64,000 nt of DNA from Sorangium aterium (GTDB lineage: Bacteria; Myxococcota_A; Polyangia; Polyangiales; Polyangiaceae): contig NZ_JAQNDK010000003.1 of NCBI RefSeq assembly GCF_028368935.1, positions 868,001 to 932,000 of the forward strand, in the 5' to 3' direction. Position 1 is the first letter of the stretch; each line of letters opens with the position of its first letter. Both the position numbers and the translations under genes were made by a program. The notes below the pieces were generated by a model, which did not search any database, was not told the origin of the DNA, and saw only the letters and a list, made by a program, of their open reading frames with translations. Below, in pieces: positions 53,809 to 63,289 of this stretch.

Positions 53809-54620
53809 CCGGGCTCCTCTGCGTCCAGTTGCAGGATGCGGCTGAAGACATCGCGCTCGACGAGCTTGCGCTTCTTGCGCGCAGCGGCTCGAAGAGCGGC
53901 CGTGGCGAGTCGGTCGGTGTCGCGCAGGCTGCCGGCGGCCGCCTCGTGCAGCATCGCGATCGCGTCGGTGGTGAAGAGCTCTTTCGCGCAGCCGACTCGG
54001 TTGAGACGTACACGCAGATAGTCGGCCGTATCGTCCGGCGTGAGCGGATCGATGGTCAATCGGTAATGGAGGCGCGAATACAGGGAGCGATTGCGGCGCA
54101 CGCGGAGCCGCTCGCCGAGCTCGGGCAAGCCAAGCAACACGAGCGAAAGCAATGCGCGGCTATCCCAGGCGTAATTAAGGAGTATGTGAAGATGATCGAG
54201 TGTATCCTGATGAAGTAGATGGGCCTCATCGAGGACGAAGACCGGAAATACTCGTTCCTTCGCGAGTTCCTCGACGTGCGTGCTGACCGCGTAGAAGACG
54301 TCTCCAGCGGTGCTGCAGCGCGCGAGACCGAGCGCCAGACAGAGCTGGCGATAGAAGTCCCGGCGTCCAAGCGTCACGTTGGCGCAGTAGGTCAAGCGAA
54401 ACGTCTGCGGCGAAAGGGCATGACGGAGCGCGCGGAGGAGACACGTCTTGCCAACGCCTGGGTCACCAGCGAGGAGCACGCTCTTTCTGGCGTGCACCGC
54501 TTCGATGAGCATCTCGAGTATCGCCTGCTTGGACGGAGGGAGCCAGAGCTCGCCGTCTTCGACCTCCTTTGAAAATGGCTCTGCGGTGAAGCTGAAGTAG
54601 CTACAAAAGTCCATGGTCAT
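53805..54620 (-). CDS. ExeA/TniB-like AAA ATPase of the transposon
   Basis: A 271-aa AAA+ protein: Walker A LLAGDPGVGKTCLLRAL near residue 50, Walker B FPVFVLDEAHLL near 135, and sensor region LVLLGLPELGERLRVRRN. FTAEPFSKEVEDGELWLPPS at the N-terminus is typical of ExeA-type ATPases. In Tn5053/Tn7-like systems such ATPases choose targets for the rve transposase (family knowledge). It overlaps the transposase gene by 4 bp at its start and the small gene by 4 bp at its end. Confidence 0.88.
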   Translation of the reverse strand: MTMDFCSYFSFTAEPFSKEVEDGELWLPPSKQAILEMLIEAVHARKSVLLAGDPGVGKTCLLRALRHALSPQTFRLTYCANVTLGRRDFYRQLCLALGLARCSTAGDVFYAVSTHVEELAKERVFPVFVLDEAHLLHQDTLDHLHILLNYAWDSRALLSLVLLGLPELGERLRVRRNRSLYSRLHYRLTIDPLTPDDTADYLRVRLNRVGCAKELFTTDAIAMLHEAAAGSLRDTDRLATAALRAAARKKRKLVERDVFSRILQLDAEEPG

Positions 54621-55966
54621 TCCTCCTCGCCATCGCGGGGCGTTCGTCCGAGAGCCTTGTCCAGAAGCGTTTTCGGCGGGTCGAAGGGCACCCGCGCCTC
54701 GTGCGCGACATCAAGGTTGCAGGCCGGCCGCGGGCGACGGGCGTTCTTCACCGGATCGACCCGGTGCAGGGCGAAGCGTTTGCCCTCGTGTTCGATCCAG
54801 GGCGGCTCGTTCGGCGTGACGAGGCACCGCGACACCGTGACGAGGTGGCCGGCGAGGAAGCCGAGATCGGTCTCCCAATCCTCTCCATCCATCGAGAGCG
54901 TGCTGTCGCGTCGGACGCGCCGACGGGCCTGGGTCGTGAGCGCGTCGCGGAGCTTCCGCTCGTCGAGGTTGTCGGTGACGTGGGGATACCCCTCGTACAC
55001 CTGCGCGGGGGATTTGCCGAAGAGCGCCGCGTGCGGTGTGCGGTGGTAGTGCTCGTCGACCCAGGCGTAGAGCCGGACGTTGAGGTCGTGCAGCGAGCCG
55101 AGCGCTCCGGTGAAGTCCACGCACCTCTCTCGCAACGTCCTCCAGAAGCGCTCCATCTTGCCGCGCGCGGGGGCGTCGTACGGACGGGCGTGGATCAGGG
55201 TAGTGCCGAGTCGCTCACACGCCAGGTGCAAGGTGTGCCCGCGGTAGGTCGAGCCGTTATCCAGGTAGAGGGCGTCGGGAGCGCCATGTTTGCGCAGTGC
55301 TCGGATGAAGAGCGCCAGCATGTCGACCTCCCGCTCGGCGCTCATCGCCTCGATCGCGAGGATGTACCGGGAGGCGTCGTCGAGCAGCGCGTGGATCCGC
55401 ACCGGCGCCACGCTGCCGCCAACGAGGATCGGTGACACATGACACACGTCGCCGTGCCACAGAGCGCCGGGGTGCTCGGCCTGCCAGCGCAACCGCACCT
55501 TGCCGCCCGTGCGATCGCGCAGCGCGACGCGATCAAGGCGGTGTTCGGCGTACAGGCGTCGCACCGTGGTGGCGGAGATGGCCTCCTTGTCGATCCGGCC
55601 CGCCGCGATCAGCGTGTCGAGGATGAGCGAGACCGAGGCGCTCGGGTGCTCTTCTCGAATGTCGAGCAGCATCTGCCGTTGCTCGGGGGTGAGCTCGCGC
55701 GCCCGTCCCTTGTCCTTGCGGGGCTTGGGACGCAAGCCTTCGAGACCTTCGGTCTTGTACGCGTAGTACCAACGCTCGAGCGTGGGGACCGAGTAAGTGC
55801 GCGGAGAATGGGCGCGCGGTGGGCGAAACCGCTGTTTGCTCAGGTCGGCGAGCGCTTCGGCGAGCTCTCCCCGGTCGAGCTCGCGGTGCATGAGCGAGCC
55901 GATGATCTCACTGCGATAGAGCGCTACCGCTTCCGCGTGGTCCTTCGGCTTGAGGGGGTCTTGCAC
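54617..55966 (-). CDS. DDE (rve) transposase of the Mu/Tn7-like transposon
   Basis: A 449-aa protein. N-terminal HTH region (TYSVPTLERWYYAYKTEGLE, then LTPEQRQMLLDIREEHPSAS). The rve catalytic triad is visible: Asp in LWHGDVCHVSP, Asp in LYLDNGSTYRG and Glu in GKMERFWRTLRER. A beta-barrel-like C-terminus follows. The GTG at 55966 is preferred, after AAAGGA; the frame runs to 56023 without support. The stop overlaps the ATPase start. All catalytic residues are present. Confidence 0.88.
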   Translation of the reverse strand: MQDPLKPKDHAEAVALYRSEIIGSLMHRELDRGELAEALADLSKQRFRPPRAHSPRTYSVPTLERWYYAYKTEGLEGLRPKPRKDKGRARELTPEQRQMLLDIREEHPSASVSLILDTLIAAGRIDKEAISATTVRRLYAEHRLDRVALRDRTGGKVRLRWQAEHPGALWHGDVCHVSPILVGGSVAPVRIHALLDDASRYILAIEAMSAEREVDMLALFIRALRKHGAPDALYLDNGSTYRGHTLHLACERLGTTLIHARPYDAPARGKMERFWRTLRERCVDFTGALGSLHDLNVRLYAWVDEHYHRTPHAALFGKSPAQVYEGYPHVTDNLDERKLRDALTTQARRRVRRDSTLSMDGEDWETDLGFLAGHLVTVSRCLVTPNEPPWIEHEGKRFALHRVDPVKNARRPRPACNLDVAHEARVPFDPPKTLLDKALGRTPRDGEEE

Positions 55967-56092
55967 GTCGTGTCCTTTCCGGACCGGTGACACCGCACCG
56001 GCCGCACAGCCATCCAAGCGCAAGGCGCTCCGCCGACCGAGGATCCAGCCGGGTGGAGCCCGACATGAGCCCGAGAAGCGGGCCGCTCGCCA

Positions 56093-56701
56093 TCACGCAG
56101 CTCGCGCGGCGCCGGCCATGACGGCGGCCTCGAGGACCTCGGCCGCAAAAGGCGCCATCGCGACGAGCGTCATCGCGGCCCGCTCGGCCCGCTGCCGCAG
56201 CGAAGCAGCAAGGGGACTGGGGCGGACTGACGGAAAGAGGCGCCCCTGGTCGATGGCGCGTAACCAGCGCCGCACGGTCGCCCAGCTGTCGGCATCGAAG
56301 CTGGCAGACCAGGGGCTGACACGCCGCCGCACCTCGATGAGCGCTGCACTGGCGATGCCGACGAGCAGCAGGGCCAGACCGATCGCCGTCGCGGCGAAGT
56401 GCCGTCGCGGTGCGACGCCCCGCGGTACGACCGTGATCGTCGCGCCGCAGCGGCGGCATCGATAACGGCGCACCTCGATCGTGACGAGCCCGCCGCGCTC
56501 GCCGGCAGCCAGCGGCCCGCGTACCTGCCGGGACCGCGAGCCGTGACCCCACAGCCCCAACCCGCCCCCCAGCGGGCAAGCCGCGGCACCGCAACGCGGG
56601 CAGCGGGCTGGCCGCGCGCGATCTACGGTGGGCGGTGAAGCGAGCCAGCCTTTGACATCGAGGTCCAGATGGACGATCTGTTGAGGGCTCCGCTCTTTCA
56701 A
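56093..56701 (-). CDS. Zinc-ribbon protein of the transposon (DUF6431-like)
   Basis: A 202-aa protein starting at a TTG. Two CxxC pairs form zinc ribbons: RCPRCGAAACPL near residue 35 and YRCRRCGATITVVPRGVA near 80. A helical C-terminal part with an Ala/Val-rich hydrophobic stretch follows. Similar genes precede rve transposases in IS/transposon operons; DUF6431 is my best family guess. Probably a DNA-binding accessory protein. Confidence 0.65.
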   Translation of the reverse strand: MKERSPQQIVHLDLDVKGWLASPPTVDRARPARCPRCGAAACPLGGGLGLWGHGSRSRQVRGPLAAGERGGLVTIEVRRYRCRRCGATITVVPRGVAPRRHFAATAIGLALLLVGIASAALIEVRRRVSPWSASFDADSWATVRRWLRAIDQGRLFPSVRPSPLAASLRQRAERAAMTLVAMAPFAAEVLEAAVMAGAARAA

Positions 56702-57123
56702 GCGATTCGGAGCACGACGGGAGGGGGCACGCGGCCAAACGAGCTCCTCCCGTCGCCTATTTTGTGGCCCGCGCCGCGCCGATGCTCCGCTCCTGTCGCT
56801 GACCTACCCCGTTCGTGACGCGGACGGGCGAGGAGTCGTGCTGGTAATTTTCGGGAGACGAAGGGAATGCGCGCTCCCTCTTTTCCTGTGCACCCGCATT
56901 CGACCGACGCGATCGTGCTCAGGAGGAGCTACGCTGAGAATTTGATCGAACGCGGCGCAATGCATCGCCGGAGAAGGTCCTGGCAGCTTGCTGCCCCCGG
57001 ACAACGTCGCCATCGACCATGATCCGCCTCGGCGATGGTGCGCTGCGGTGAGCCGGCCGCCCCGCCATCAAAGAGCTGGCTCGACAAGCGCATCATCGGC
57101 ATCAACGACGGTGCTCAGTAACA
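56702..57123. other. Right end of the transposon, no gene
   Basis: Contains the promoter side of the transposon operon and the right terminal sequence. Its outer ~300 bp are the parent type of the solo end at 35167-35469. Confidence 0.6.
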
Positions 57124-57129
57124 CCCGCG

Positions 57130-57287
57130 TTGCTGCCTGTGGTGGTCGCCCCGTCGAGCGCTACGGCGTGCTCGCCGGGCACCGCGCTCGAGATCGTGTT
57201 TCCGGACGGAGCGGTCGTGCGCGTGCCGCCGACGTTCGACGAGGATACGCTGGCGCGCGTCGTTCGCGCACTCGGAGGCGTGCGATG
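57130..57287 (+). pseudogene. tnpA: IS66 TnpA, 3' part (interrupted)
   Basis: LLPVVVAPSSATACSPGTAL, then EIVFPDGAVVRVPPTFDEDT and RVVRALGGVR before the stop. It joins 53414 in frame when the transposon and one CCCGCG are removed. The stop overlaps the tnpB start (ATGA). Confidence 0.82.
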
Positions 57288-57656
57288 ATCCCGGGCCGCG
57301 TCTCGATCTACGTCGCCACCGAGCCGCTCGACTTGCGCCGATCGTTCGATGGCCTCGCCGCCGTCGTGCGCGAGGTGCTGCGGCAGGATCCGCTCTCTGG
57401 AGCGCTGTTCCTCTTTTTCAACCGAGCAGCCGACCGCTGCAAGGCCCTGTGGTGGGACCGCAGCGGGTATTGCCTGCTCTACAAGCGTCTCGAGCGCGGG
57501 ACGTTTCGAGCCCCGCGTGCGGTCACGCCGGGAGCTACGAGCGTCGTCATCGACGCGGCCGAGCTGGCGAAGATCCTCGAGGGCATCGCGCTTACGCCGT
57601 CGAAGCTGCGGCGAGACGTGCGCCTCGGCGAGGTGGCTCCGCCTCCAGGCTCATGA
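57285..57656 (+). CDS. tnpB: IS66 TnpB
   Basis: A complete 123-aa TnpB: RVSIYVATEPLDLRRSFDGL, LFLFFNRAADRCKALWWDRS, GYCLLYKRLERGTFRAPRAV. This is the normal length and motif set of the family (small basic helper of IS66 transposition). It starts at the ATG overlapping the tnpA stop, so its translation depended on the now interrupted tnpA. Confidence 0.9.
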   Translation: MIPGRVSIYVATEPLDLRRSFDGLAAVVREVLRQDPLSGALFLFFNRAADRCKALWWDRSGYCLLYKRLERGTFRAPRAVTPGATSVVIDAAELAKILEGIALTPSKLRRDVRLGEVAPPPGS

Positions 57657-57776
57657 TCTCATCCGACCTGTCCGCGCTCTGCCGGACATCGCGCGCGCCG
57701 CATTGCCTCGAGAGCCCTTCTTTTTCCTGTAACAACCCTCTTCAAAAAGCAAAAAGTCACGAGTACTTACCGCCTC

Positions 57777-59375
57777 GTGAGCAAGTCGCTCGATGAGCAG
57801 ATTCATGAGCTGAAGGACAAGCTGGCGCGCGCCGCGCACGAGCGCGACGAGTACCGCAAGCTCTACGAGCTCGCCAGCATCGAGCTGGAGCGGCTTCGCC
57901 GCCACATCTTCGGCCAGAAGGCCGAGCACGTCGACCCTGGGCAGATGCAGCTCGCCTTCGACGCCATCGTCCAGATGCTCGCGGGGGCAGCGGCGTCACC
58001 CGATACCGGCACCGCGAGCACGCCTGAGGACGACGGCGCTGCGCCAGGAGGCGGCTCTGGGGGCAACGGCAAGGGGCGCAGGAGCACCCCGCACGGACGG
58101 CAGAAGCTGCCCGAGCACCTGCCGGTCGAGCGGATCGAGCTGCTGCCGCCCCAGATCCGCGATGAGCGCGCCGCCGAGATGGTCCGCATCGGCGAAGAGG
58201 TCTCCGAGACGCTGGAGTGGAGACCCGCGAGCTTCGTGCGGCTGCAAATCGTGCGACCCAAGTTTGCCACCAGGGGCGAGCCCGAAGCCGGCGTCGTCAT
58301 CGCGGACGTAGCCGACAGCCCCGTGCCCCGGTCGCTGGCCGGGCCAGGGCTGCTCGCGCACGTGCTGGTGAGCAAGTACGGCGATCATCTGCCGCTGCAT
58401 CGGCAGGAGAAGATCTATGAGCGCCAAGGGGTGCACCTGGCGCGCTCGACGCTCTGCGGCTGGGTGGGCTCGTGCGCCGAGGTGCTGGGCTATCTGGTCG
58501 CCGCCATGGCCAAGGACGCGCTCTCGGCCCATTGCATCGCCATCGATGCCACCGGGGTGCTCGTGCAGGCCAAGGACAAGTGCCGGCGTGGACACTTCTG
58601 GGTGCTCGTGGCCGACCGCGACCACGTGCTCTTCCGCTTCACGCCGCGTCACAACCAGGATGGCCCCAAGGAGTTTCTCCGCGGGTACAAGGGCTACGTC
58701 CAGGCCGACGCATCGAGCGTCTACGAGGAGCTGTTCCGGACCGAGCAGGTCACCGAGGTCGGCTGCTGGGCCCATTGCCGCCGGCGCTTCTTCGAAGCGA
58801 TGTCGTCGGACCGGGAGCGTGCGATGACGGCGCTCGGCTTCATTCACCAGCTCTTCGCCATCGACAAGGCGACCAAGGACCTGGCCCCCGGTCGCCGCAC
58901 CGAGCAGCGCCGAAGCCATGCCCAGCCCGTGCTCGATGCCTTCCGCGCGTGGCTCGACAGCGAGGAGCTGCTCGTGCTGCCCAGGAGCCCCATCGCTGGC
59001 GCCATTGGGTATGCGCGCAACCAGTGGCTCGCACTCATCCGCTTCCTTGAGGATGGGCGGCTCCGCCTGGACAACAACCGCAGCGAGCTGGAGCTCCGCA
59101 GAGAGGCACTCGGGCGTAAAAACTGGATTTTCGTGGGCAGCGACGATGGGGCGGAGTGGAACGCCATCATCGTGTCGCTGATCGCCTCCTGCGCCTTGCA
59201 CCAGATTGACCCCTGGGCCTACCTGCGCGACGTGCTGATCCTGCTGCCGAGCTGGCCGCGCGAGCGGATCCTCGAGCTCGCTCCCAAGTCCTGGAAGCAG
59301 ACCCTCGAGAACACCGACGCTCGGCAGCGGCTCGCTGACAGCCCGTGGACGGCGCCGGTCACGCTGGCCGCGTGA
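57777..59375 (+). CDS. tnpC: IS66 transposase TnpC
   Basis: A complete 532-aa transposase. N-terminal leucine-zipper-like helix (KDKLARAAHERDEYRKLYEL), zinc-finger/linker region, and the DDE domain with CIAIDATGVLVQAKDKCRRG, VQADASSVYEEL and the Glu in RLDNNRSELELRREALGRKN. WVFxGSDDGAEWNAI-type end and the DDE_IS66_C tail (HQIDPWAYLRDVLILLPSWP) are present. The start is the GTG at 57777. Intact in frame, so the element could be mobile if tnpA were supplied by the copy at 46885. Confidence 0.92.
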   Translation: MSKSLDEQIHELKDKLARAAHERDEYRKLYELASIELERLRRHIFGQKAEHVDPGQMQLAFDAIVQMLAGAAASPDTGTASTPEDDGAAPGGGSGGNGKGRRSTPHGRQKLPEHLPVERIELLPPQIRDERAAEMVRIGEEVSETLEWRPASFVRLQIVRPKFATRGEPEAGVVIADVADSPVPRSLAGPGLLAHVLVSKYGDHLPLHRQEKIYERQGVHLARSTLCGWVGSCAEVLGYLVAAMAKDALSAHCIAIDATGVLVQAKDKCRRGHFWVLVADRDHVLFRFTPRHNQDGPKEFLRGYKGYVQADASSVYEELFRTEQVTEVGCWAHCRRRFFEAMSSDRERAMTALGFIHQLFAIDKATKDLAPGRRTEQRRSHAQPVLDAFRAWLDSEELLVLPRSPIAGAIGYARNQWLALIRFLEDGRLRLDNNRSELELRREALGRKNWIFVGSDDGAEWNAIIVSLIASCALHQIDPWAYLRDVLILLPSWPRERILELAPKSWKQTLENTDARQRLADSPWTAPVTLAA

Positions 59376-59739
59376 GCGCATCGAAGCCTGCTCTGCGCCA
59401 CGGGTAACGTCCGGCGACGTCGCGCTGGGCGTGGGCGCCGCTCGCCGGCGTTGCCGCGGCGGCGCCGCCTCGGCGCCATCGATCGCGGCGAACGCGCTCG
59501 CCTTGCCGGGGCGCCGCCTTCGCACGCCCGCGTCACCGGTGCCGCGCTCCTCTGGCGTCGCTTCGGGGTCCCTCAGTCGGGTCTCGCCACCGTTGCCGGT
59601 GCCCTGCCGTCGCTCTCGCATCGCACGGCAAGCCTATGTCCCTGGCCTGCTCGACGTCAGGATGGGCTCTGCCGAACGGATACGGAGGAGGCCCGGCGAG
59701 GGCGTCTTCGCCCGCGTCGGAGACCGAGGCGCGCTTCGT
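59376..59739. other. Region between IS66 and the recombinase, no gene
   Basis: GC-rich shadow frames only. An inverted IS66 end was sought here and not found. Confidence 0.4.
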
Positions 59740-59862
59740 TCAGGGCGCGTCGGCAGCGGTCGGAGCAGCGCTCGACGATCTCGCCCAGGCGTCGGGCAGC
59801 AACTCGTCCAGCCGGTCGCGCGGCCAGCCCGCCTTCCACTTGCCACCCACCGAGCGGCGCAT
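59740..59862 (-). pseudogene. IS66 C-terminal domain scrap
   Basis: The minus strand reads KAGWPRDRLDELLPDAW, the last motif of another IS66-type transposase (DDE_Tnp_IS66_C), and then stops. It abuts the recombinase stop codon. Confidence 0.55.
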
Positions 59863-61556
59863 CAGCTCTGCCGACGCTCGACCGGAGCGACGGCACGTTC
59901 TGGCGAGCCGAGGTAATCACGCGCAGACATGGTTGGCGCAGGTAGCGCAGCGACGCTCGGGGACAGCGAGGCGGTGGGCAAGGGGGCCGACAGCGCAGCG
60001 ACGTTCGGCGCAGGGCGGAGCGCTGGCAATTCCTGCGCGCCATGCGCCGCTGATATCTGCGACGGATCGCGCCATGTGGTCCTGATCTGCTTGTCCTTCG
60101 TTGCCTCGACTTTCGAGGAGAACGAACGGATAATTGATCGTTGGATGTCTAGCGGCAAAACATTCCACTCGTCAACTATCTGTTGAACATAAGCGCGTGC
60201 ATGCTTTCGAGTCTCGACGGTGTCGTTGCCTGCCGTTTCCTTGAACTCGGCTTCCTTCGCCTCGATCGCTGCAAGCGCGTCGTCGAGGCGATTCAGTTCT
60301 GTCTTCACGTCGTCAACGGTGAAGAGACCCGTTGCGACAAATTCCACGACTCGCTGTCGCGACATCTTGATCTCGCGGCGCTGGGCGGCAAAGTCTGGCT
60401 TCTCGATTTGACGCGGCGGTCTAGTCAGCGAAGTGAGGAGCGAGCGAGCAAACGTCAAGAATTGCTCGCTTGCGGCAGCGTCCGCGTCCGGCTGGCGAAC
60501 CCACGCGCTGAGCTTGCAGCGGACGCCTTTCTCCTTCTGCTCCACATGGCCACGGCAGACGTAGTAGCCCACCTTGTGTCGGCCGCTGCGGTCCACCGGA
60601 CGGGCAGCGACGCTGCCGCCGCATTCCGCGCAACGGCAGAAGCCGCGCAGCAAGTAGTTCGCCGTCGCGGACGTGTCCTGGGGCTTCCTCCCGCGACGAC
60701 GGCCTCTCAATGCAAGCTGGGCGTTGTTGAATGTCTCATCGTCGATGATCGCCTCGTGTGCAGGGATCCACTCGGCCGGAAGTTGCACGACGCCGCGCGT
60801 GGCGCTCGGCCGCACGCTGGTCTTTGCGACACGGCCCGTGTAGGTACGGTTGCGCAGCGCGGTAAGAACCCAGGCGCGCCCGAACGCCTTGATGCTGCCG
60901 TACTCTTGACGAAGCCGCTTGGCGGTCGCGAATACGCTATAGCCTTCAAGGCAGAGCGCGAACATGCGACGCACCACCGCGGCGTGCTCCGGAACCACGC
61001 GGAGGGGGAGCGGTGTCTTCGTCCCTTTGGGCTTGGGCTGACGTTCGTAGCCGAACGGCGGATGCCCTTCGACGAAGTGCCCTTGTGCGCGCAGGTGCTT
61101 CCGCCCCCCTTCGGTTCGCTCCTTGATCCGACGGCGCTCCTGCTCTGCCCCGACCGCCCAGTTGGCGAGCGTGTCCTCTGCCATCGGCGAGCGCGAATCG
61201 AACCCCTTGTCAATGGCGACGAACACGGCGCCCTTGCGCATGATCTGCCGAACGTTCTTGACAATGAAGACCACGTCGCGCCCGAAGCGGTCGATGTCCG
61301 TCACGATGACCATGTCCCCCCGGCGGACGTCCGCCAGGAGCGCGGCGACCTTCTTCCTGTTCGCCTCGTTCTCCTCGCCGCCGCTCTCTACCTCCGGGAA
61401 CAGGATCGGCGCCGGCAGCGAATGGAGCCGGCAGTAGTTGCCGATCTTCTCGGCCTGGGCGTCCAGGGAGACGCCCGCGATCTCCTGCTCCCTCGTCGAG
61501 ACGCGCGGGTAGCCGAGCGTCCGCCGGATCGCGGCGTTGGGGGTTGCGTCTTTCAT
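59862..61556 (-). CDS. Large serine recombinase (integrase) of the element
   Basis: A 564-aa protein. Resolvase domain with catalytic Ser in GYPRVSTREQEIAGVSLDAQ (Ser 20) and the conserved VTDIDRFGRDVVFIVKNVRQ; recombinase domain from ~residue 150 (GHPPFGYERQPKPKGTKTPL; RMFALCLEGYSVFATAKRLR); zinc ribbon CRCAECGGSV ... YYVCRGH at ~305-345; a coiled-coil segment; and a Pro/Ala-rich tail. This is the layout of phage-type large serine integrases. The ATG at 61556 follows AGGTG; a GTG at 61565 is also possible. It lies 110 bp inside attR, as expected for the integrase of the element. Confidence 0.93.
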   Translation of the reverse strand: MKDATPNAAIRRTLGYPRVSTREQEIAGVSLDAQAEKIGNYCRLHSLPAPILFPEVESGGEENEANRKKVAALLADVRRGDMVIVTDIDRFGRDVVFIVKNVRQIMRKGAVFVAIDKGFDSRSPMAEDTLANWAVGAEQERRRIKERTEGGRKHLRAQGHFVEGHPPFGYERQPKPKGTKTPLPLRVVPEHAAVVRRMFALCLEGYSVFATAKRLRQEYGSIKAFGRAWVLTALRNRTYTGRVAKTSVRPSATRGVVQLPAEWIPAHEAIIDDETFNNAQLALRGRRRGRKPQDTSATANYLLRGFCRCAECGGSVAARPVDRSGRHKVGYYVCRGHVEQKEKGVRCKLSAWVRQPDADAAASEQFLTFARSLLTSLTRPPRQIEKPDFAAQRREIKMSRQRVVEFVATGLFTVDDVKTELNRLDDALAAIEAKEAEFKETAGNDTVETRKHARAYVQQIVDEWNVLPLDIQRSIIRSFSSKVEATKDKQIRTTWRDPSQISAAHGAQELPALRPAPNVAALSAPLPTASLSPSVAALPAPTMSARDYLGSPERAVAPVERRQS

Positions 61557-61640
61557 TTGTTTCACCTGTCCGAAAGGTTGATCATGCTCCAGCTCGCACG
61601 GCTGAGCAAATCGCCGGTTTTGGCCGGGATTTCGGCCTCC

Positions 61641-61670
61641 TCTGCGTGTACTAAAAGTTCCGCTACTCTG
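61641..61670. other. attR: right junction of the integrative element
   Basis: The arm 61641-61661 is inverted to 10641-10661 (15 of 21 bases; the first seven, TCTGCGT, are identical). The core TCTG is at 61667-61670. Host sequence resumes as GGTGGGGAGCGTCGCC, which encodes the expected VGSVAAL of the kinase protein. Confidence 0.8.
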
Positions 61671-63280
61671 GGTGGGGAGCGTCGCCGCGCTCCTGGGCGG
61701 AGAGGCGCGCCGGGGCGAGATCGCGCACGAGCTCGCGCCCCTCGTCGAACGCGAGATCCTGGTGCGGCGCCGCGAGAGCCGCTTCTCGGGCGAGGAGGAG
61801 CTCGCGTTCCGGCATGCGCTCCTCCGCGAGGGGGCCTATGCGACGCTGACCGAAGGCGACAGGACGCTCGGGCACAAGCTCGCCGGCGCGTGGCTCGAGC
61901 AGGCGTCGGAGCCCGCTGCTGCAGTCATCGCCGAGCACTTCGATCGGGGCGGCGACCCCGCCCGCGCCGCCGACGGTTACCGGCGCGCAGCGGCGCAGGC
62001 GCTCGCTGGAAACGACCTGGAGGCCGTGTTTTCCCACACAGCTCGCGCCCTCACGCTCGGCGCGAGCGGCGAGGCGCGCGGGGAGCTGGCGCTCGTTCGG
62101 ACCGAGGCGCATCACTGGCGCGGGGACATCGCCGAGGCGCTGCGCTGGGCGCAGGTGGCGATGGAGTCGCTGCCCAGGGGCAGCGCTCGCTGGTACGTGG
62201 CCGTGGGCGACGTGGGCCAGACCGCGGGCAGGCTAGGACATCACGAGCGGCTGGTGGCGCTCGCCGATGCGCTCGCGGGCGCCTGGTCCGACGACGCGAC
62301 GACCGGCCCGGCGGTGATGGCCGCCACGCGGGTGGTGGTGCGGCTGTTCTTCGCGGGCATCTACGATCGGGCCGAGCTGCTCCACGCCCGGATCGAGGCC
62401 GTCGCCGGGCGGTTCTCGGGCGACCCGGCCGTGAGCGGGCCGATCTTCCGGGCGCTCAGCGTGCGCGCGCAGTTCGCCGGCCACCTCGATCGCTGCCGGG
62501 CGCTGACGGAGGCCTCGCTGCTGCTTCGAGCAGACGGGCGACGTCCGCAACGCCTGTGTCGCCCGCGGCAACCTCGCGGAGGCCGAGATCAGGCTCGGCG
62601 CTTACGCCGAAGCGGTGGCGCTCCTCCGCGGCGCGGTGGCCGACGCCGAGCGCATGGGGCTCGAGCGCGCGGTCATCACGGGCCGACACAACCTCGGCTT
62701 CGCCCTCGGCCGCCTCGGCGCTATCGAGGAGGGGCTCGCTGTCGAGTCGGAGGCTGTCACTGCCGCCATGAAAGGCGACTGGCGGAGCATCGAGGGGGTC
62801 TCGCGCGCCTACCTCGCATGGCTCTTGCGGAGCGCGGGTGAGCTCGAACGCGCCGAGGAGGAGGCCCGGCGTGCGGTGGCGCTGCTCGAGGCGGCGAAGC
62901 CGTTCCAGGTCGTGGCCCGAGCGACGTGGGCCGAGGTGATGCTCGCGCGCGGGAGGCCGTCCGAGGCGCTCGCCGAGGCGCGTGAGGCGATGGCGCTGCT
63001 CGCCTCCCTCGGCAAGGTCGAGGAGGGCGAGGAGCTCGCCCGCCTTGTCTACGCGCGGGCGCTCGAGGCGATTGGCGACCATTCGGCAGCGCGCGCTGCC
63101 ATTGCGGACGCGCGCGACCACCTCCTCGCGACCGCGGCGCGGATCGACGATCTCCGCCGTCGCGACGGTTTCCTCCAGAACGTCTCCGAGAATGCGCAGA
63201 CATTGGAGCTCGCGCGGGAGTGGCTCGGGGCCGCTGCCATCCTCCCGGCGTTTGCTGGGGACGGCCGGCCACCGGCGTAG
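61670..63280 (+). pseudogene. 3' part of the split kinase-ATPase gene, with one frameshift
   Basis: Continues the protein of 8322-10633: VGSVAALLGGEARRGEIAHE, LAFRHALLREGAYATLTEGD, then helical repeats (DPARAADGYRRAAAQALAGN). Near 62515-62524 the frame breaks: LTEASL is in frame 1, while CFEQTGDVRNACVARGNLAE continues in frame 2, consistent with one missing base. The remainder (GRHNLGFALGRLGAIEEGLA; AREWLGAAAILPAF) ends at 63280. Rejoined, the gene would encode about 1307 aa if the base were restored. The frameshift may be real decay or a sequence error. It has no start codon of its own with a ribosome site. Confidence 0.85.
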
Positions 63281-63289
63281 GCGTGAGAG

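Larger units (their letters stand above)
53415..57123 (-). mobile_element. 3.7-kb four-gene Mu/Tn7-like transposon
   Basis: The ends are inverted: TGTTACCGAGCAGGCTGCTT at the left and, on the other strand, TGTTACTGAGCACCGTCGTT at the right; TTGATGGC-like subrepeats lie inside both. A CCCGCG duplication flanks it (53409-53414 and 57124-57129). Genes, all on the minus strand: zinc-ribbon protein, rve transposase, ExeA/TniB-like ATPase, 85-aa protein. It appears intact and therefore possibly active. Confidence 0.85.
53050..59400 (+). mobile_element. IS66 element, split by a nested transposon
   Basis: Left end GTAACCGCCCGCCCATCGCC at 53050, tnpA 53232-53414 continued at 57130-57287, tnpB 57285-57656, tnpC 57777-59375. 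Removing 53415-57123 and one target copy gives an intact tnpA reading KATLPALLPVVVAPSSA. The right inverted repeat was not found, so the end is approximate. Confidence 0.78.

Noticed and set aside
60183-62771. 862-codon plus-strand frame
   Set aside because: It is antisense to the recombinase, crosses the attR junction and then runs out of frame over the kinase 3' part. It is a high-GC shadow.
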